From an uncultured Veillonellaceae bacterium (GTDB lineage Bacteria; Bacillota; Negativicutes; Selenomonadales; Selenomonadaceae): a DNA stretch of 64,000 bases. The stretch covers positions 1 through 64,000 of the forward strand of contig OMWS01000003.1 of the NCBI GenBank assembly GCA_900314825.1, written 5' to 3'. The position numbers and the translations under genes were made by a program. Below, one piece after another: positions 6,925 to 14,919 of this stretch. Under the pieces are notes generated by a model. The model saw only the letters and a list, made by a program, of their open reading frames with translations, was not told the origin of the DNA and ran no database searches. Numbering within the stretch: position 1 is the stretch's first letter; each line of letters begins with the position of its first letter.

Positions 6925-9048
6925 ATGTCGAAATATGCTTGTGTCGATGTCGGCGGGACATTCACGGATGCCGCTGTCGTCGATGAAAATGGAAACGTCA
7001 ATGTCTTCAAGTCTCCGACGACGCCGCAGGACTGGACGGAGGGCATCTTAGGCGCCTTGCGCGTCGCGTCGGAGCACTACGAAGAGCCATTTGACGACTT
7101 TTTGAAAGACATCAGCGTCGTGAATGCGGGCCTTTTCACCCATGGCTCGACGATCGCGACGAATGCCGTCGTCGAGAAAAAATGCGGCAAGGTCGGCATC
7201 CTTTGTACGGAGGGCTTCCGCGACGTCTTCCTGTTCCGCGAGGGGCCGAACAAGAACCCGTTTGATATGTTCCTCGACTACCCGGAGCCGTTCGTGCCGC
7301 GCTACCTGACGCTGCCCGTCAAGGAGCGCATCAATTCCGAAGGCGGCATCGACACACCGCTTGACGAGGAGGCCGTGAAAGCGCAGACATTGAAGCTGAA
7401 AGGCTACAACGTCGAGGCCATCGCCGTCTGCTTCCTCTGGTCGACGGTGAACCCCGCACACGAGCAGCGCGCCGCCGAGCTTATCCACGAGGTCTGGCCC
7501 GAGGTCACAGTCGTGCTCTCGTCGGAAGTCAATCCGAGCAACCGCGAGTATCGCCGTTGGGTCTCGGCCGCCATGGACGCGTCGCTCCGCAAGCTCATCT
7601 CGAGCTATGCGAACGATCTGAACGGACGCCTGAACGACGCGGGTTTCATCGGCAAGGTCGGCATGCTGAATTCCGCCGGCGGCGTCATGAGCACGAATGA
7701 GATCGTGAACCGCCCGCTGTATTCCGTCGATTCCGGCCCCTCGATGGCGCCGATCGCCGGCCGCAAGTACGCGGAGGACGACCTCGGCGAGCAGAACGCC
7801 GTCGTGCTCGACATGGGCGGCACGACGTTCGACGTCAGCTGCGTCATCAACGACGAGATTTCCGTGTCGAAAGAAGCCATCATCGGCGACGAAATCCCAG
7901 GCATCTCGCGCGTCAACGTTCACAGCATCGGCGCGGGCGGCGGCTCGATCGCCTGGGTCGACAACGGCGGCATGCTCCGCGTCGGCCCCAGGAGCGCCGG
8001 CTCCGTGCCAGGCCCTGCCTGCTACAACCGCGGCGGCACGCTGCCGACCGTCACGGACGCGAACTGCGTGCTCGGCTATCTGAATCCGGATTTCTTCAAC
8101 GACGGCCGCATGAAGCTCTATCCGGAGCTTGCGCGCGAGGCCATCAAGAAGCACGTCGCCGAGCCGCTCGGCATCACGGTTATGGAGGCGGCGTACTCCA
8201 TCTGGGCGACGGTCAATGTCAACATGATTGCGGCCATCAAGGACATCACGATCTGGCAGGGCATCGACCCGCGTTCGTACGCCATGGTCGCGGGCGGCGG
8301 CGCCTGCGGCCTGCACGCCATCGCGCTCGCCGAAGGCCTCGAGATGCAGCGCCTCCTGATCCCGCGCACGGCGGGCGGCCTTTCCGCCGCCGGCGGCCTG
8401 TTCTCCGACATCGTCTCCGAGTACAGCGCCAGTCACTATACGACGACGGCACAGTTCGACTACGAAGGCGTCGCGAAAGTCCTGCAGAAACTGCGTGCGA
8501 AAGCGGAAAAATTCTTCGCGCGCAACAAGATCGCGCCGGAGCGCCAGCGCCTCGAAGTCTACATGGAAGCGCACTATCCGTTCCAGGTCTACGAGCTCCC
8601 CGTGAACGTCACGCCGTTCGTGAATGATGACTTCACGATCACGCCGGCCGGCGTCGCGGCCATGGAGGAAGCATTCCACAAAGAGCATGAGCGCACGTTC
8701 TCCATCCGCGACAACACGTTCATCGAGTGCGTGACGTGGCGCGTCAAGGCCATCGGCAAGCACGAGCGCGAAGCCGTGCTGCCGAGCGCCGAGCTCCCCG
8801 AAAACCGCGACCTCGCGTACGAGGATGCGCTCTCCTCGTCGTTCCGCAAAGTCTTCTTCAAGGAATACGACGACCTCAAGATGACGCCGGTCTTCCACGG
8901 CGACCGCCTCTACTACGGCATCACCGTCCACGGCCCGGCCATCATCGAAGAACCGACGACGACGATCGTCGTCCTGCCCGGCTACTGCGCGAAAGTCACG
9001 CAGCACAACAGTTATTGCATCGAGAAAGAGACGCTCAAGAAACGCTGA
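6925..9048 (+). CDS. hyuA: Hydantoinase A / oxoprolinase-type ATPase subunit
   Basis: 707 residues, the usual HyuA length. The N terminus has VDVGGTFTDAAVVDENG, a phosphate-binding motif of the ASKHA ATPase fold; HGSTIATNAVVEKK follows near residue 75, then LDMGGTTFDVS near 295 and the GAGGGSIAW and GPRSAGSVPGPACY segments near 335-360. These are diagnostic of the HyuA/oxoprolinase/acetone carboxylase beta family, the subunit that uses ATP to activate the ring or ketone. AGGAGGAG precedes the ATG. It is the second gene of the operon controlled by the divergent IclR gene, and no transporter is attached. Confidence 0.88.
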   Translation: MSKYACVDVGGTFTDAAVVDENGNVNVFKSPTTPQDWTEGILGALRVASEHYEEPFDDFLKDISVVNAGLFTHGSTIATNAVVEKKCGKVGILCTEGFRDVFLFREGPNKNPFDMFLDYPEPFVPRYLTLPVKERINSEGGIDTPLDEEAVKAQTLKLKGYNVEAIAVCFLWSTVNPAHEQRAAELIHEVWPEVTVVLSSEVNPSNREYRRWVSAAMDASLRKLISSYANDLNGRLNDAGFIGKVGMLNSAGGVMSTNEIVNRPLYSVDSGPSMAPIAGRKYAEDDLGEQNAVVLDMGGTTFDVSCVINDEISVSKEAIIGDEIPGISRVNVHSIGAGGGSIAWVDNGGMLRVGPRSAGSVPGPACYNRGGTLPTVTDANCVLGYLNPDFFNDGRMKLYPELAREAIKKHVAEPLGITVMEAAYSIWATVNVNMIAAIKDITIWQGIDPRSYAMVAGGGACGLHAIALAEGLEMQRLLIPRTAGGLSAAGGLFSDIVSEYSASHYTTTAQFDYEGVAKVLQKLRAKAEKFFARNKIAPERQRLEVYMEAHYPFQVYELPVNVTPFVNDDFTITPAGVAAMEEAFHKEHERTFSIRDNTFIECVTWRVKAIGKHEREAVLPSAELPENRDLAYEDALSSSFRKVFFKEYDDLKMTPVFHGDRLYYGITVHGPAIIEEPTTTIVVLPGYCAKVTQHNSYCIEKETLKKR

Positions 9049-9065
9049 ACTGTACACAAATAGAC

Positions 9066-9106
9066 GAGGCTGCCGCCGTCAGCAATCTGCTGGCGGTAGC
9101 AGCCTC
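9066..9106. terminator. Hairpin between convergent hyuA and the Uma2 gene
   Basis: GAGGCTGCCGCC pairs with GGCGGTAGCAGCCTC with one bulge. The following T-run is weak, but the position between convergent genes supports a shared terminator. Confidence 0.5.
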
Positions 9107-9124
9107 ATTCGTTTGCACGAGAAA

Positions 9125-9706
9125 TCACGAAACGATGATATCTTTGAACACGTTCTTGACGTTCACGCGGAAGTCTTTGTAGAGCGAGACGGGAATGTCA
9201 TAGCGGATGGCGTTGCGCTCGTCGTCATCCATGCGTTCGAGATCCCGATCTGAGTAGACCGTATAAGCGGCATCGAGCATGAAAAAGCCGTCGTGATTGT
9301 AGTAAACCTCAACGGATTGTCCGATGGGAGACACGATCCAATATTCCTTGACGCCGGCAGCGGCGTAATGCCGCATCTTCGGCCCGCGATCGTTCTGCAT
9401 CGCCGAAGGCGACAAGACCTCAACGACGAGATCAGGCGCGCCATAAATGCCGTCGTCCTGGATGATCGAGCGGTCGCAGACAATCATCGCGTCGGGAATG
9501 TACGTGTTTTCATTGTCGAGATGCACGTCCGTGCCGTCAGCGAAAGGCACGCAGGTCTTTCCTTCGAGGTAGTTTGCAAAAATGTGTGCGATGCGGAACG
9601 CGACGCGGTTGTGGCTGACACGCGGCCGCGGCGACATCAGATACGTCTTTCCTTCAATGCGCTCGACGCGCGGCGGGTCTTTGTACGCGAGATTGCTCGT
9701 TTCCAT
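9125..9706 (-). CDS. Uma2-family (DUF820) putative endonuclease
   Basis: 193 residues. The segments RPRVSHNRVAFRI, IPDAMIVCDRS, GAPDLVVEVLSPS and KMRHYAAAGVKEYWIV are the standard Uma2/DUF820 motifs. The fold is that of PD-(D/E)XK nucleases, and the VVEVLSPS stretch carries the core acidic residue. Members are widespread in multi-copy, and their role is unknown. The start has GGAAGTG upstream on the minus strand. It is monocistronic and convergent with hyuA. Confidence 0.8.
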   Translation of the reverse strand: METSNLAYKDPPRVERIEGKTYLMSPRPRVSHNRVAFRIAHIFANYLEGKTCVPFADGTDVHLDNENTYIPDAMIVCDRSIIQDDGIYGAPDLVVEVLSPSAMQNDRGPKMRHYAAAGVKEYWIVSPIGQSVEVYYNHDGFFMLDAAYTVYSDRDLERMDDDERNAIRYDIPVSLYKDFRVNVKNVFKDIIVS

Positions 9707-9793
9707 AGCGGCACTTCCTTTCGTATGAGTCTGTTCTAATTATAAACGTTTTTGCGACAAAAGGACATCAAAAAACGGAATCCAAGGACATAT

Positions 9794-9822
9794 TTGACAT
9801 GAGGGAATGGATTTGGCATAAT
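9794..9822 (+). promoter_or_regulatory. Strong promoter left without an intact gene
   Basis: TTGACA at 9794-9799 and CATAAT at 9817-9822 with a 17-base spacer. Only a 36-codon frame and an insertion-sequence remnant follow. Confidence 0.6.
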
Positions 9823-9828
9823 CTGATC

Positions 9829-9939
9829 ATGAAAACACTTACCGATTTGGTAATTTTAGTGGGCGGTTTTGATGAAGTGGTTTTGACGGAACATCCGGGG
9901 CTTGAACTGGAAAAAGGGATTGTCAATAGTTTTGTGTAA
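9829..9939 (+). pseudogene. Short open frame, probably the 5' end of a gene cut by an insertion sequence
   Basis: The frame encodes 36 residues (MKTLTDLVILVGGFDEVVLT and on) and starts about at the predicted transcription start of the promoter at 9794, with no ribosome site. Its last codons run into the GGGATTGTCAATAG stretch, which looks like the end of an IS256-family element. I read it as a truncated remnant. The original product is not recognised. Confidence 0.3.
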
Positions 9940-9944
9940 ATTTT

Positions 9945-10200
9945 TCAATCAGCCTTGTCGTACTTATGCATCAAGGCCGACATACGCTCGTCCATTTCTA
10001 GCTGGTTGCGCACATTCGACCATCCAGGAATCATTCGGTTGTTCCATTTCGCATAGAGTTCCTGCACGCGCAGGTAAAGCAGCTTGAACACGGCAGTCTC
10101 GTTCGGGAACGCACCTTGCTTCGTCACCTTGCGGAAGCTGGAGTTCACGCTCTCGATGGCGTTCGTCGTATACATCAGCTTCAAGCGATTGAAGTTGGTT
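9945..10200 (-). pseudogene. IS256-family transposase, C-terminal remnant
   Basis: On the minus strand about 80 residues match the end of mutator-type (IS256) transposases: YTTNAIESVNSSFRKVTKQG, then FPNETAVFKLLYLRVQELY, then KWNNRMIPGW. The catalytic DDE domain is missing, and the similarity ends near 10200 where the sequence passes into the gdhA promoter region. The adjoining GTCAATAGTTTTGTGTAAAT sequence at about 9919-9941 probably is the surviving terminal inverted repeat. A dead element. Confidence 0.75.
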
Positions 10201-10282
10201 TACCATATTTCTGCGATGGAGGCGGGGAAGTCCTGCAAATGGACGGATTTTGATTTCTGTACTTTGGTAGAGGATTTTGGAA

Positions 10283-10311
10283 TTTACAAGGGCGTTAAGA
10301 TACTGTATACT
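10283..10311 (+). promoter_or_regulatory. gdhA promoter
   Basis: TTTACA at 10283-10288 and TATACT at 10306-10311 with a 17-base spacer. It sits only about 80 bases from the edge of the IS256 remnant. Confidence 0.7.
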
Positions 10312-10341
10312 GTATAGAGCATTGAAAGGGAGTGTTTCATC

Positions 10342-11691
10342 TTGTCAACCAGCAAAGCGTACATCCAAGCCGTCCTCGACCTCGTCGCGCAGAAAGATCC
10401 GGATCAGCATCAGTTCCATGACACCGTCACGGAAGTGCTGAAGACGGTCGCGCCCGTGCTCGACCATCACCCCGAGTACGAGCAGCAGAAGCTTCTCGAG
10501 CGCATGGTGGAGCCGGAGCGCGTCGTGCAGTTCCGCGTGCCGTGGCAGGACGACAAGGGCGTCGTGCAAGTGAACCGTGGCTTCCGCGTGCAGATGAGCA
10601 GCGCCATCGGCCCGTACAAAGGTGGTCTGCGCTTCCATCCGAGCGTGAACCTCGACATCTTGAAATTCCTCGCGTTCGAGCAGGTCTTCAAGAACGCTTT
10701 GACGGGCCTCCCCATCGGCGGCGCGAAAGGCGGCTCGGACTTCGATCCGCATGGCAAGTCCGACAATGAAGTCATGCATTTCTGCCAGAGCTTCATGACG
10801 GAGCTCTATCGCCACATCGGCCCGGACGTCGACGTGCCGGCTGGTGACATCGGCGTCGGCGGCCGCGAGATCGGCTACCTCTTCGGGCAGTACAAGCGCA
10901 TCCGCGACAGCTACGATGCGGGCGTGCTGACGGGCAAGCGCGTCGACTACTGGGGCTCGCTCGCGCGTACCGAGGCGACGGGCTACGGCCTGCTCTATTT
11001 CGTGAAAAATATGCTCGACGCGAAAGGCATCGATCTCAAGGGCAAGACGCTCGTCGTCTCCGGCGCGGGCAACGTCGCGCAGTACGCCATCGAGAAAGCG
11101 CAGCAGTTCGGCGCGAAAGTCGTGACGTGCTCCGACTCGAACGGCTATGTCTACGATCCGGACGGCATCGACCTCGATGCGGTCAAGGAGATCAAGCAGG
11201 TCCGCCGCGGCCGCATCAAAGAATACGTCGAGACGCACAAGAACGCCGAGTACCACGAAGGCTGCAAAGGCGTCTGGACGGTGAAGTGCGACGTGGCGCT
11301 GCCGTGCGCGACGCAGGGCGAGATCGACCTTACGAGCGCGAAAGCACTCGTGGCAAACGGCGTGACGGCTGTCGGCGAAGGCGCGAACATGCCGTCGACG
11401 CTCGACGCCATCGCTTACTTCCAGGAGCACAAGATCCTCCTTGCCCCGGCGAAAGCCGCAAATGCGGGCGGCGTCGCCGTCTCCGCGCTCGAAATGGCGC
11501 AGAACTCCGAGCGCTTGCAGTGGACGTTCGAAGAAGTCGACCAGAAGCTCCAGGGCATCATGAAGAACATCTACACGAGCGCGAAGAAAAACGCCGAGAA
11601 ATACGCCGATCCTGACGACCTCGTCTCGGGCGCGAACATCACGGCGTTCGAAAAAGTCGCGGAAGTCATGATGGCCCAGGGCCTCGTGTAA
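10342..11691 (+). CDS. gdhA: NADP-type glutamate dehydrogenase
   Basis: 449 residues, the length of the hexameric small-type enzyme. It makes glutamate from 2-oxoglutarate and ammonia. GYKGGLRFHP-like GPYKGGLRFHPSVN carries the substrate-binding lysine (residue about 92), GGAKGGSDFDP the catalytic loop lysine, and VSGAGNVAQYAIEKA the dinucleotide fold; a Ser-Asp pair in TCSDSNG after the second strand fits NADP(H). The start is a TTG with AGGGAG 9 bases upstream. It has its own promoter and terminator. A central ammonia-assimilation enzyme in anaerobes of this group. Confidence 0.95.
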   Translation: MSTSKAYIQAVLDLVAQKDPDQHQFHDTVTEVLKTVAPVLDHHPEYEQQKLLERMVEPERVVQFRVPWQDDKGVVQVNRGFRVQMSSAIGPYKGGLRFHPSVNLDILKFLAFEQVFKNALTGLPIGGAKGGSDFDPHGKSDNEVMHFCQSFMTELYRHIGPDVDVPAGDIGVGGREIGYLFGQYKRIRDSYDAGVLTGKRVDYWGSLARTEATGYGLLYFVKNMLDAKGIDLKGKTLVVSGAGNVAQYAIEKAQQFGAKVVTCSDSNGYVYDPDGIDLDAVKEIKQVRRGRIKEYVETHKNAEYHEGCKGVWTVKCDVALPCATQGEIDLTSAKALVANGVTAVGEGANMPSTLDAIAYFQEHKILLAPAKAANAGGVAVSALEMAQNSERLQWTFEEVDQKLQGIMKNIYTSAKKNAEKYADPDDLVSGANITAFEKVAEVMMAQGLV

Positions 11692-11707
11692 TCGCATCTA
11701 TTTGCAG

Positions 11708-11750
11708 CAGTTTGCAGCCTGCCGAAAATGGCAGACTGTATTTTTTTTTG
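11708..11750 (+). terminator. gdhA terminator
   Basis: A hairpin built on CTGCC-GAAAAT-GGCAG with a partly paired lower stem, followed by nine or more T. Confidence 0.6.
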
Positions 11751-11761
11751 CGTAAGTGAAA

Positions 11762-11812
11762 AATTTTGTGATAAGACGGGAAATTTTCGTCGAAAAAATG
11801 TGATAAGATAGA
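11762..11812. repeat. Repeats upstream of the DUF4143 ATPase gene
   Basis: TTTTGTGATAAGA and AAAATGTGATAAGA occur about 31 bases apart. Between them lies a palindrome (GACGGGAAA / TTTTCGTC, one mismatch). The GAAATTTTCGTCGAAAAAAT stretch resembles the two repeats found downstream of the same gene. Confidence 0.5.
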
Positions 11813-11834
11813 GAAAAACGAGGTGATTTTTGTG

Positions 11835-13187
11835 ATGGAACGTTTACGCCGCAAGGTGGACACGAAGCTCGTGGCGTGGAAAGCGGACGCGCATCGCCTG
11901 CCGCTCATCGTGAAGGGCGCGCGGCAGATCGGGAAGACGGAGGCGGTCGAGCACTTTGCACGGGGCTCGTATGCGCACGTCGTGGAGATCAATTTTGCGC
12001 TCCAGCAGGCGTATCGCGATATTTTTGACGGCGGGCTCACGGTCGATGCGATTGTGCAGGCGATTTCGTTCCACGACCCTGCCCTGGTGTTCGTGCCGCA
12101 TGAGACGTTGATTTTTTTCGACGAGCTTCAAGCCTGTCCGCAATGCGCTGCGAGCCTCAAGGCGTTTGCGCTCGATGGGCGTTATGATGTCATCTGCTCC
12201 GGCTCGCTCATGGGCATCAGCTACCAGGAAATCGAATCGAACAGCGTCGGGTACAAGGAAGATTATACGATGCGCCCGCTCGATTTCGAAGAATTTCTCT
12301 GGGCGAAAGGTTACCGCGCCGAGCAGATCGAGGCGCTGTACCGTCACATGGCGGAGCTCACGCCACTGACGTCGGCGGAGATGACGGCGCTCGGCGCGGC
12401 GTTCCGCGAATACCTCGTGCTCGGCGGCATGCCGGCCGTCGTCTGGCGCTTCATCGAGCGTGGGAATTACAGCGGCAGCCTTGCGCTCCAACGGCAGCTG
12501 CTTGCGGATTACGAGGAAGACATCACGAAATACGCGGGCGGCCTCGACAAGGGACGCATCCTCGCGGTCTATCGCAAGGTGCCGGTCTTCCTCGGCAAGG
12601 ACAACAAGAAATTCCAGATTTCAAAAGTCGCGCACGGTGCGCGGCGGCGCGAGTACGTTGGCGTGACGGATTGGCTCTCGGATGCTGGAATCGTGCTGCT
12701 GTCGTACGCGATGGAGCATCCGGAACTGCCGCTCCGCGGCAACTACGATCCCGAGAACTATCGCATCTACTACGGCGACACCGGCCTGCTCGTCGCCGCG
12801 CTCGACGAGGAAGCGCAAGACGACCTGCGCGCGAATCGAAACTTCGGCGTCTACAAAGGCGCGCTCTTTGAGAACATCGTCGCGCAGATGCTCGTCGCGC
12901 AAGGCTACGGCCTCTATTTCTATCGCAACAAGGATGGCACGCTCGAAATGGATTTTTTCGTGCGCGACAAAGATTCGCTCGTCCCCGTCGAAGTCAAAGC
13001 GGAAAACGGCACAGCAAAAAGCCTGCGCCGCCTCGTAGAAGACACGCGCTACCCCGACATCCGCTACGGTATCAAGCTCGGCGCGGCAAACATCGGCTGG
13101 GACGGCACGTTCTACACGTTTCCGTATGCGCTGACGTTCTTGCTCAAGCGCTGGCTGCGGGAACGGCCTGAAAATGTTAAAATATAA
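11835..13187 (+). CDS. AAA ATPase with DUF4143 domain
   Basis: About 450 residues. A P-loop (KGARQIGKTEAV, residues about 28-39), Walker B (LIFFDELQ, near 95) and sensor region (ICSGSLMGISYQE) make an AAA-type ATPase. The C-terminal half is DUF4143, with a PD-(D/E)XK-like pattern: GALFENIVAQML, then EMDFFV, then VPVEVKAE, the Asp and Glu-x-Lys of a restriction-type nuclease. Such proteins occur in many copies in anaerobes and are thought to be linked to mobile DNA or defence, but the function is unknown. The ATG at 11835 follows an AGG; a GTG at 11832 is possible. Related repeats flank both ends of the gene. Confidence 0.8.
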   Translation: MERLRRKVDTKLVAWKADAHRLPLIVKGARQIGKTEAVEHFARGSYAHVVEINFALQQAYRDIFDGGLTVDAIVQAISFHDPALVFVPHETLIFFDELQACPQCAASLKAFALDGRYDVICSGSLMGISYQEIESNSVGYKEDYTMRPLDFEEFLWAKGYRAEQIEALYRHMAELTPLTSAEMTALGAAFREYLVLGGMPAVVWRFIERGNYSGSLALQRQLLADYEEDITKYAGGLDKGRILAVYRKVPVFLGKDNKKFQISKVAHGARRREYVGVTDWLSDAGIVLLSYAMEHPELPLRGNYDPENYRIYYGDTGLLVAALDEEAQDDLRANRNFGVYKGALFENIVAQMLVAQGYGLYFYRNKDGTLEMDFFVRDKDSLVPVEVKAENGTAKSLRRLVEDTRYPDIRYGIKLGAANIGWDGTFYTFPYALTFLLKRWLRERPENVKI

Positions 13188-13225
13188 AAATCATATCATT
13201 TTTCAGAAAAAGTGTTGTGATGCAT

Positions 13226-13280
13226 CGAAATTTCCCTTGAAAAAATGTAAAAATCTCCGAAATTTCCCTTGAAAAAGTGT
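13226..13280. repeat. Two direct repeats downstream of the DUF4143 ATPase gene
   Basis: CGAAATTTCCCTTGAAAAA occurs at 13226 and at 13258 (32-base period); each copy continues with ATGT or GTGT. A partial third AGAAAAAGTGT lies at about 13205. The unit resembles the one upstream of the ATPase gene. Confidence 0.65.
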
Positions 13281-13292
13281 GAACTATCACAT

Positions 13293-13485
13293 ATGGCAAG
13301 ATTCTTTCCGAACAGCTTCGAAAAGTTTCTTATGCAAGACAGTCGTGATTTCGCCCGGCTGCCGCTCGGTAGCCTCATTGTGCGCTGCGCGCTGCCGGCC
13401 CTCAACCTCGTGTTCCCGATGTTCATGATGTTCTCGTCCGTCATCGATATGCTCGCGGCCGGTTCGTCCGTGCAGATTGCGACGC
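13293..13485 (+). pseudogene. MATE-family transporter remnant with an internal deletion
   Basis: The frame reads RLPLGSLIVRCALPALN, like the first membrane helix of MATE drug/sodium antiporters, and then jumps to FPMFMMFSSVIDMLAAGSSVQIAT, like a later helix and loop. The helix-loop-helix between them and everything after are missing. The open frame runs on into the next gene by chance. I see nothing else coding between this and 13725. Confidence 0.45.
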
Positions 13486-13619
13486 GGAAACGCGTTTGCT
13501 GTGCGATAGACTTTTGGCGTTGGCCGGTTTGGGTCGTGAACGATTTTCCGAACAAGATGAAATTGCGGCGAGCTCTTCGAGTGCGGGGGGCTTCGGCGTA
13601 TTGCGGATATTCTTTTTTG

Positions 13620-13648
13620 TTCCAAACGGCCTTCCGATATGATACAAT
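13620..13648 (+). promoter_or_regulatory. Promoter of the sugar-binding lipoprotein gene
   Basis: TACAAT at 13643-13648 is preceded by TG-A, an extended -10. A weak TTCCAA -35 lies at the 17-base distance. Confidence 0.5.
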
Positions 13649-13724
13649 CATCGTATTGGGAGGTTGTGATTTTTTTGCCGATAGAGCAACACGACGCATC
13701 CCTTGGGGGGAAAGGGGAAAAACT

Positions 13725-14735
13725 ATGATGTGGAAACCGAAAAAGTTTCTGGCGATGGTAGCATCGCTTTGCCTTGTCGTTGGCATGTTCTCAGGTTGCG
13801 GCGGCGAGCAGGCCGCGAAGACATCTTCGTCCGCGAGCTCGTCCTCGCTGGCGCTCAAAGGGGGCGGGGCGAATATCATCTACATCATCACGCCGTCGCA
13901 CAGTAATCCATTTTTCAAGACGGAGACAGAGGTCGCTTCGGCGAAGGCGAAAGCCTTGGGCTACGAGGTGAAGACGGGCTCGCATGATGATGATGCGATG
14001 AAGCAGGCCGAGCTTTTCGATCAGGCGATTTCCGATCGGGCGGCCGCCATCATCTGCGACAATGCAGGCTCGGATGCTACGGTCGCGGTCGTCCAGAAAG
14101 CCCGCGATGCCGGCATTCCGACGTTCCTCATCGATCGTGAGATCAATGGCAGCGGCATCGCCATTTCCCAGATCATCGCGAACAATCACCAGGGCGCGAA
14201 AGCCATCGCTGAGAAGTTCGTCGAAGTCATGGGCGGGAAGGGCGAATATGCCGAGCTCCTCGGCAGGGGATCCGACACGAACGCAACCGTCCGATCCAGT
14301 GCGTTCCATGAAGTCATCGACCAGTATCCCGACATGAAGATGGTCGCGCAGCAGACAGCAAACTGGGAGCAGGCGGAAGCGAACCAGAAGACGGAGATGA
14401 TCCTCCAGTCGAACCCGAATATCAAGGGCCTCGTCTGCGGCAATGACACGATGGCCATGGGTGCGCTCGCAGCCATCAAGGACACCGGTCTCACTGGCAA
14501 GATCGCCGTCGTCAGCGTCGATGGCTCCGACGAAGCAGCTGCCGCCATTGAGGAGGGCATCATGACGGGCACGGCGCTCCAGCAGGCCGCCCGCATGGCT
14601 GAGATGGCGGTCGAGCAAGCGGACAAATATCTCAAAGAAGGCACGACGGGCCTCGATGAGCGGCAGCTCGTCGATTGCATCGTGATCACGAAAGACAACG
14701 TCGCGAACCTCAAGTCGTTCGTTTACAAGCAGTAA
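13725..14735 (+). CDS. Ribose/galactose-type periplasmic substrate-binding lipoprotein (orphan)
   Basis: 336 residues. The N terminus is a lipoprotein signal ending in the lipobox FSGC (Cys at about residue 25). The mature part has the RbsB-type fold: IIYIITPSHSNPFFKTETEV, AAIICDNAGSDATV, IPTFLIDREI, ELLGRGSDTNATVRS, KGLVCGNDTMAMGALAAIKD and VVSVDGSDEAAAAI. Members bind ribose, galactose, autoinducer-2 or polyols. No ABC permease or ATPase gene is adjacent. The next gene is a chemoreceptor, so it may feed that receptor or a transporter encoded elsewhere. The ATG at 13725 follows AAAGGGGAAA; the frame is open far upstream, but that part is the MATE remnant. Confidence 0.85.
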   Translation: MMWKPKKFLAMVASLCLVVGMFSGCGGEQAAKTSSSASSSSLALKGGGANIIYIITPSHSNPFFKTETEVASAKAKALGYEVKTGSHDDDAMKQAELFDQAISDRAAAIICDNAGSDATVAVVQKARDAGIPTFLIDREINGSGIAISQIIANNHQGAKAIAEKFVEVMGGKGEYAELLGRGSDTNATVRSSAFHEVIDQYPDMKMVAQQTANWEQAEANQKTEMILQSNPNIKGLVCGNDTMAMGALAAIKDTGLTGKIAVVSVDGSDEAAAAIEEGIMTGTALQQAARMAEMAVEQADKYLKEGTTGLDERQLVDCIVITKDNVANLKSFVYKQ

Positions 14736-14753
14736 GGTCCGAGGAACCTACAA

Positions 14754-14782
14754 GCGGAGTCATCACAGGGCTCCGTTTTTGT
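14754..14782 (+). terminator. Terminator of the binding-protein gene
   Basis: CGGAG and CTCCG pair across an 11-base loop, followed by TTTTT. It separates this gene from the chemoreceptor gene. Confidence 0.5.
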
Positions 14783-14919
14783 ATGCAATCGAGGGCATTT
14801 CATCGAGAAAAATTTTCTCTGCGAGCGATTCCGGTGGCAGGAATTTTTTATTGCGTTGTTGAACATAAAAACAGAAAGAACGTCAGAGAAACCGACGGAA
14901 CGGGGAAGGGGCGATCGAT

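Noticed and set aside
4924-9057. Very long open frames on the strand opposite the hydantoinase genes
   Set aside because: They mirror the GC3 bias of hyuB and hyuA, are rich in Arg, His, Asp and Val, lack ribosome sites and show no domain. The same applies to the long antisense frames at 22863-24956, 53829-56288 and 58756-60537.
13269-13724. Single long protein joining the MATE-like segment to the sugar-binding protein
   Set aside because: The join runs through unrelated low-quality sequence, and a lipoprotein signal with its own ribosome site starts at 13725.
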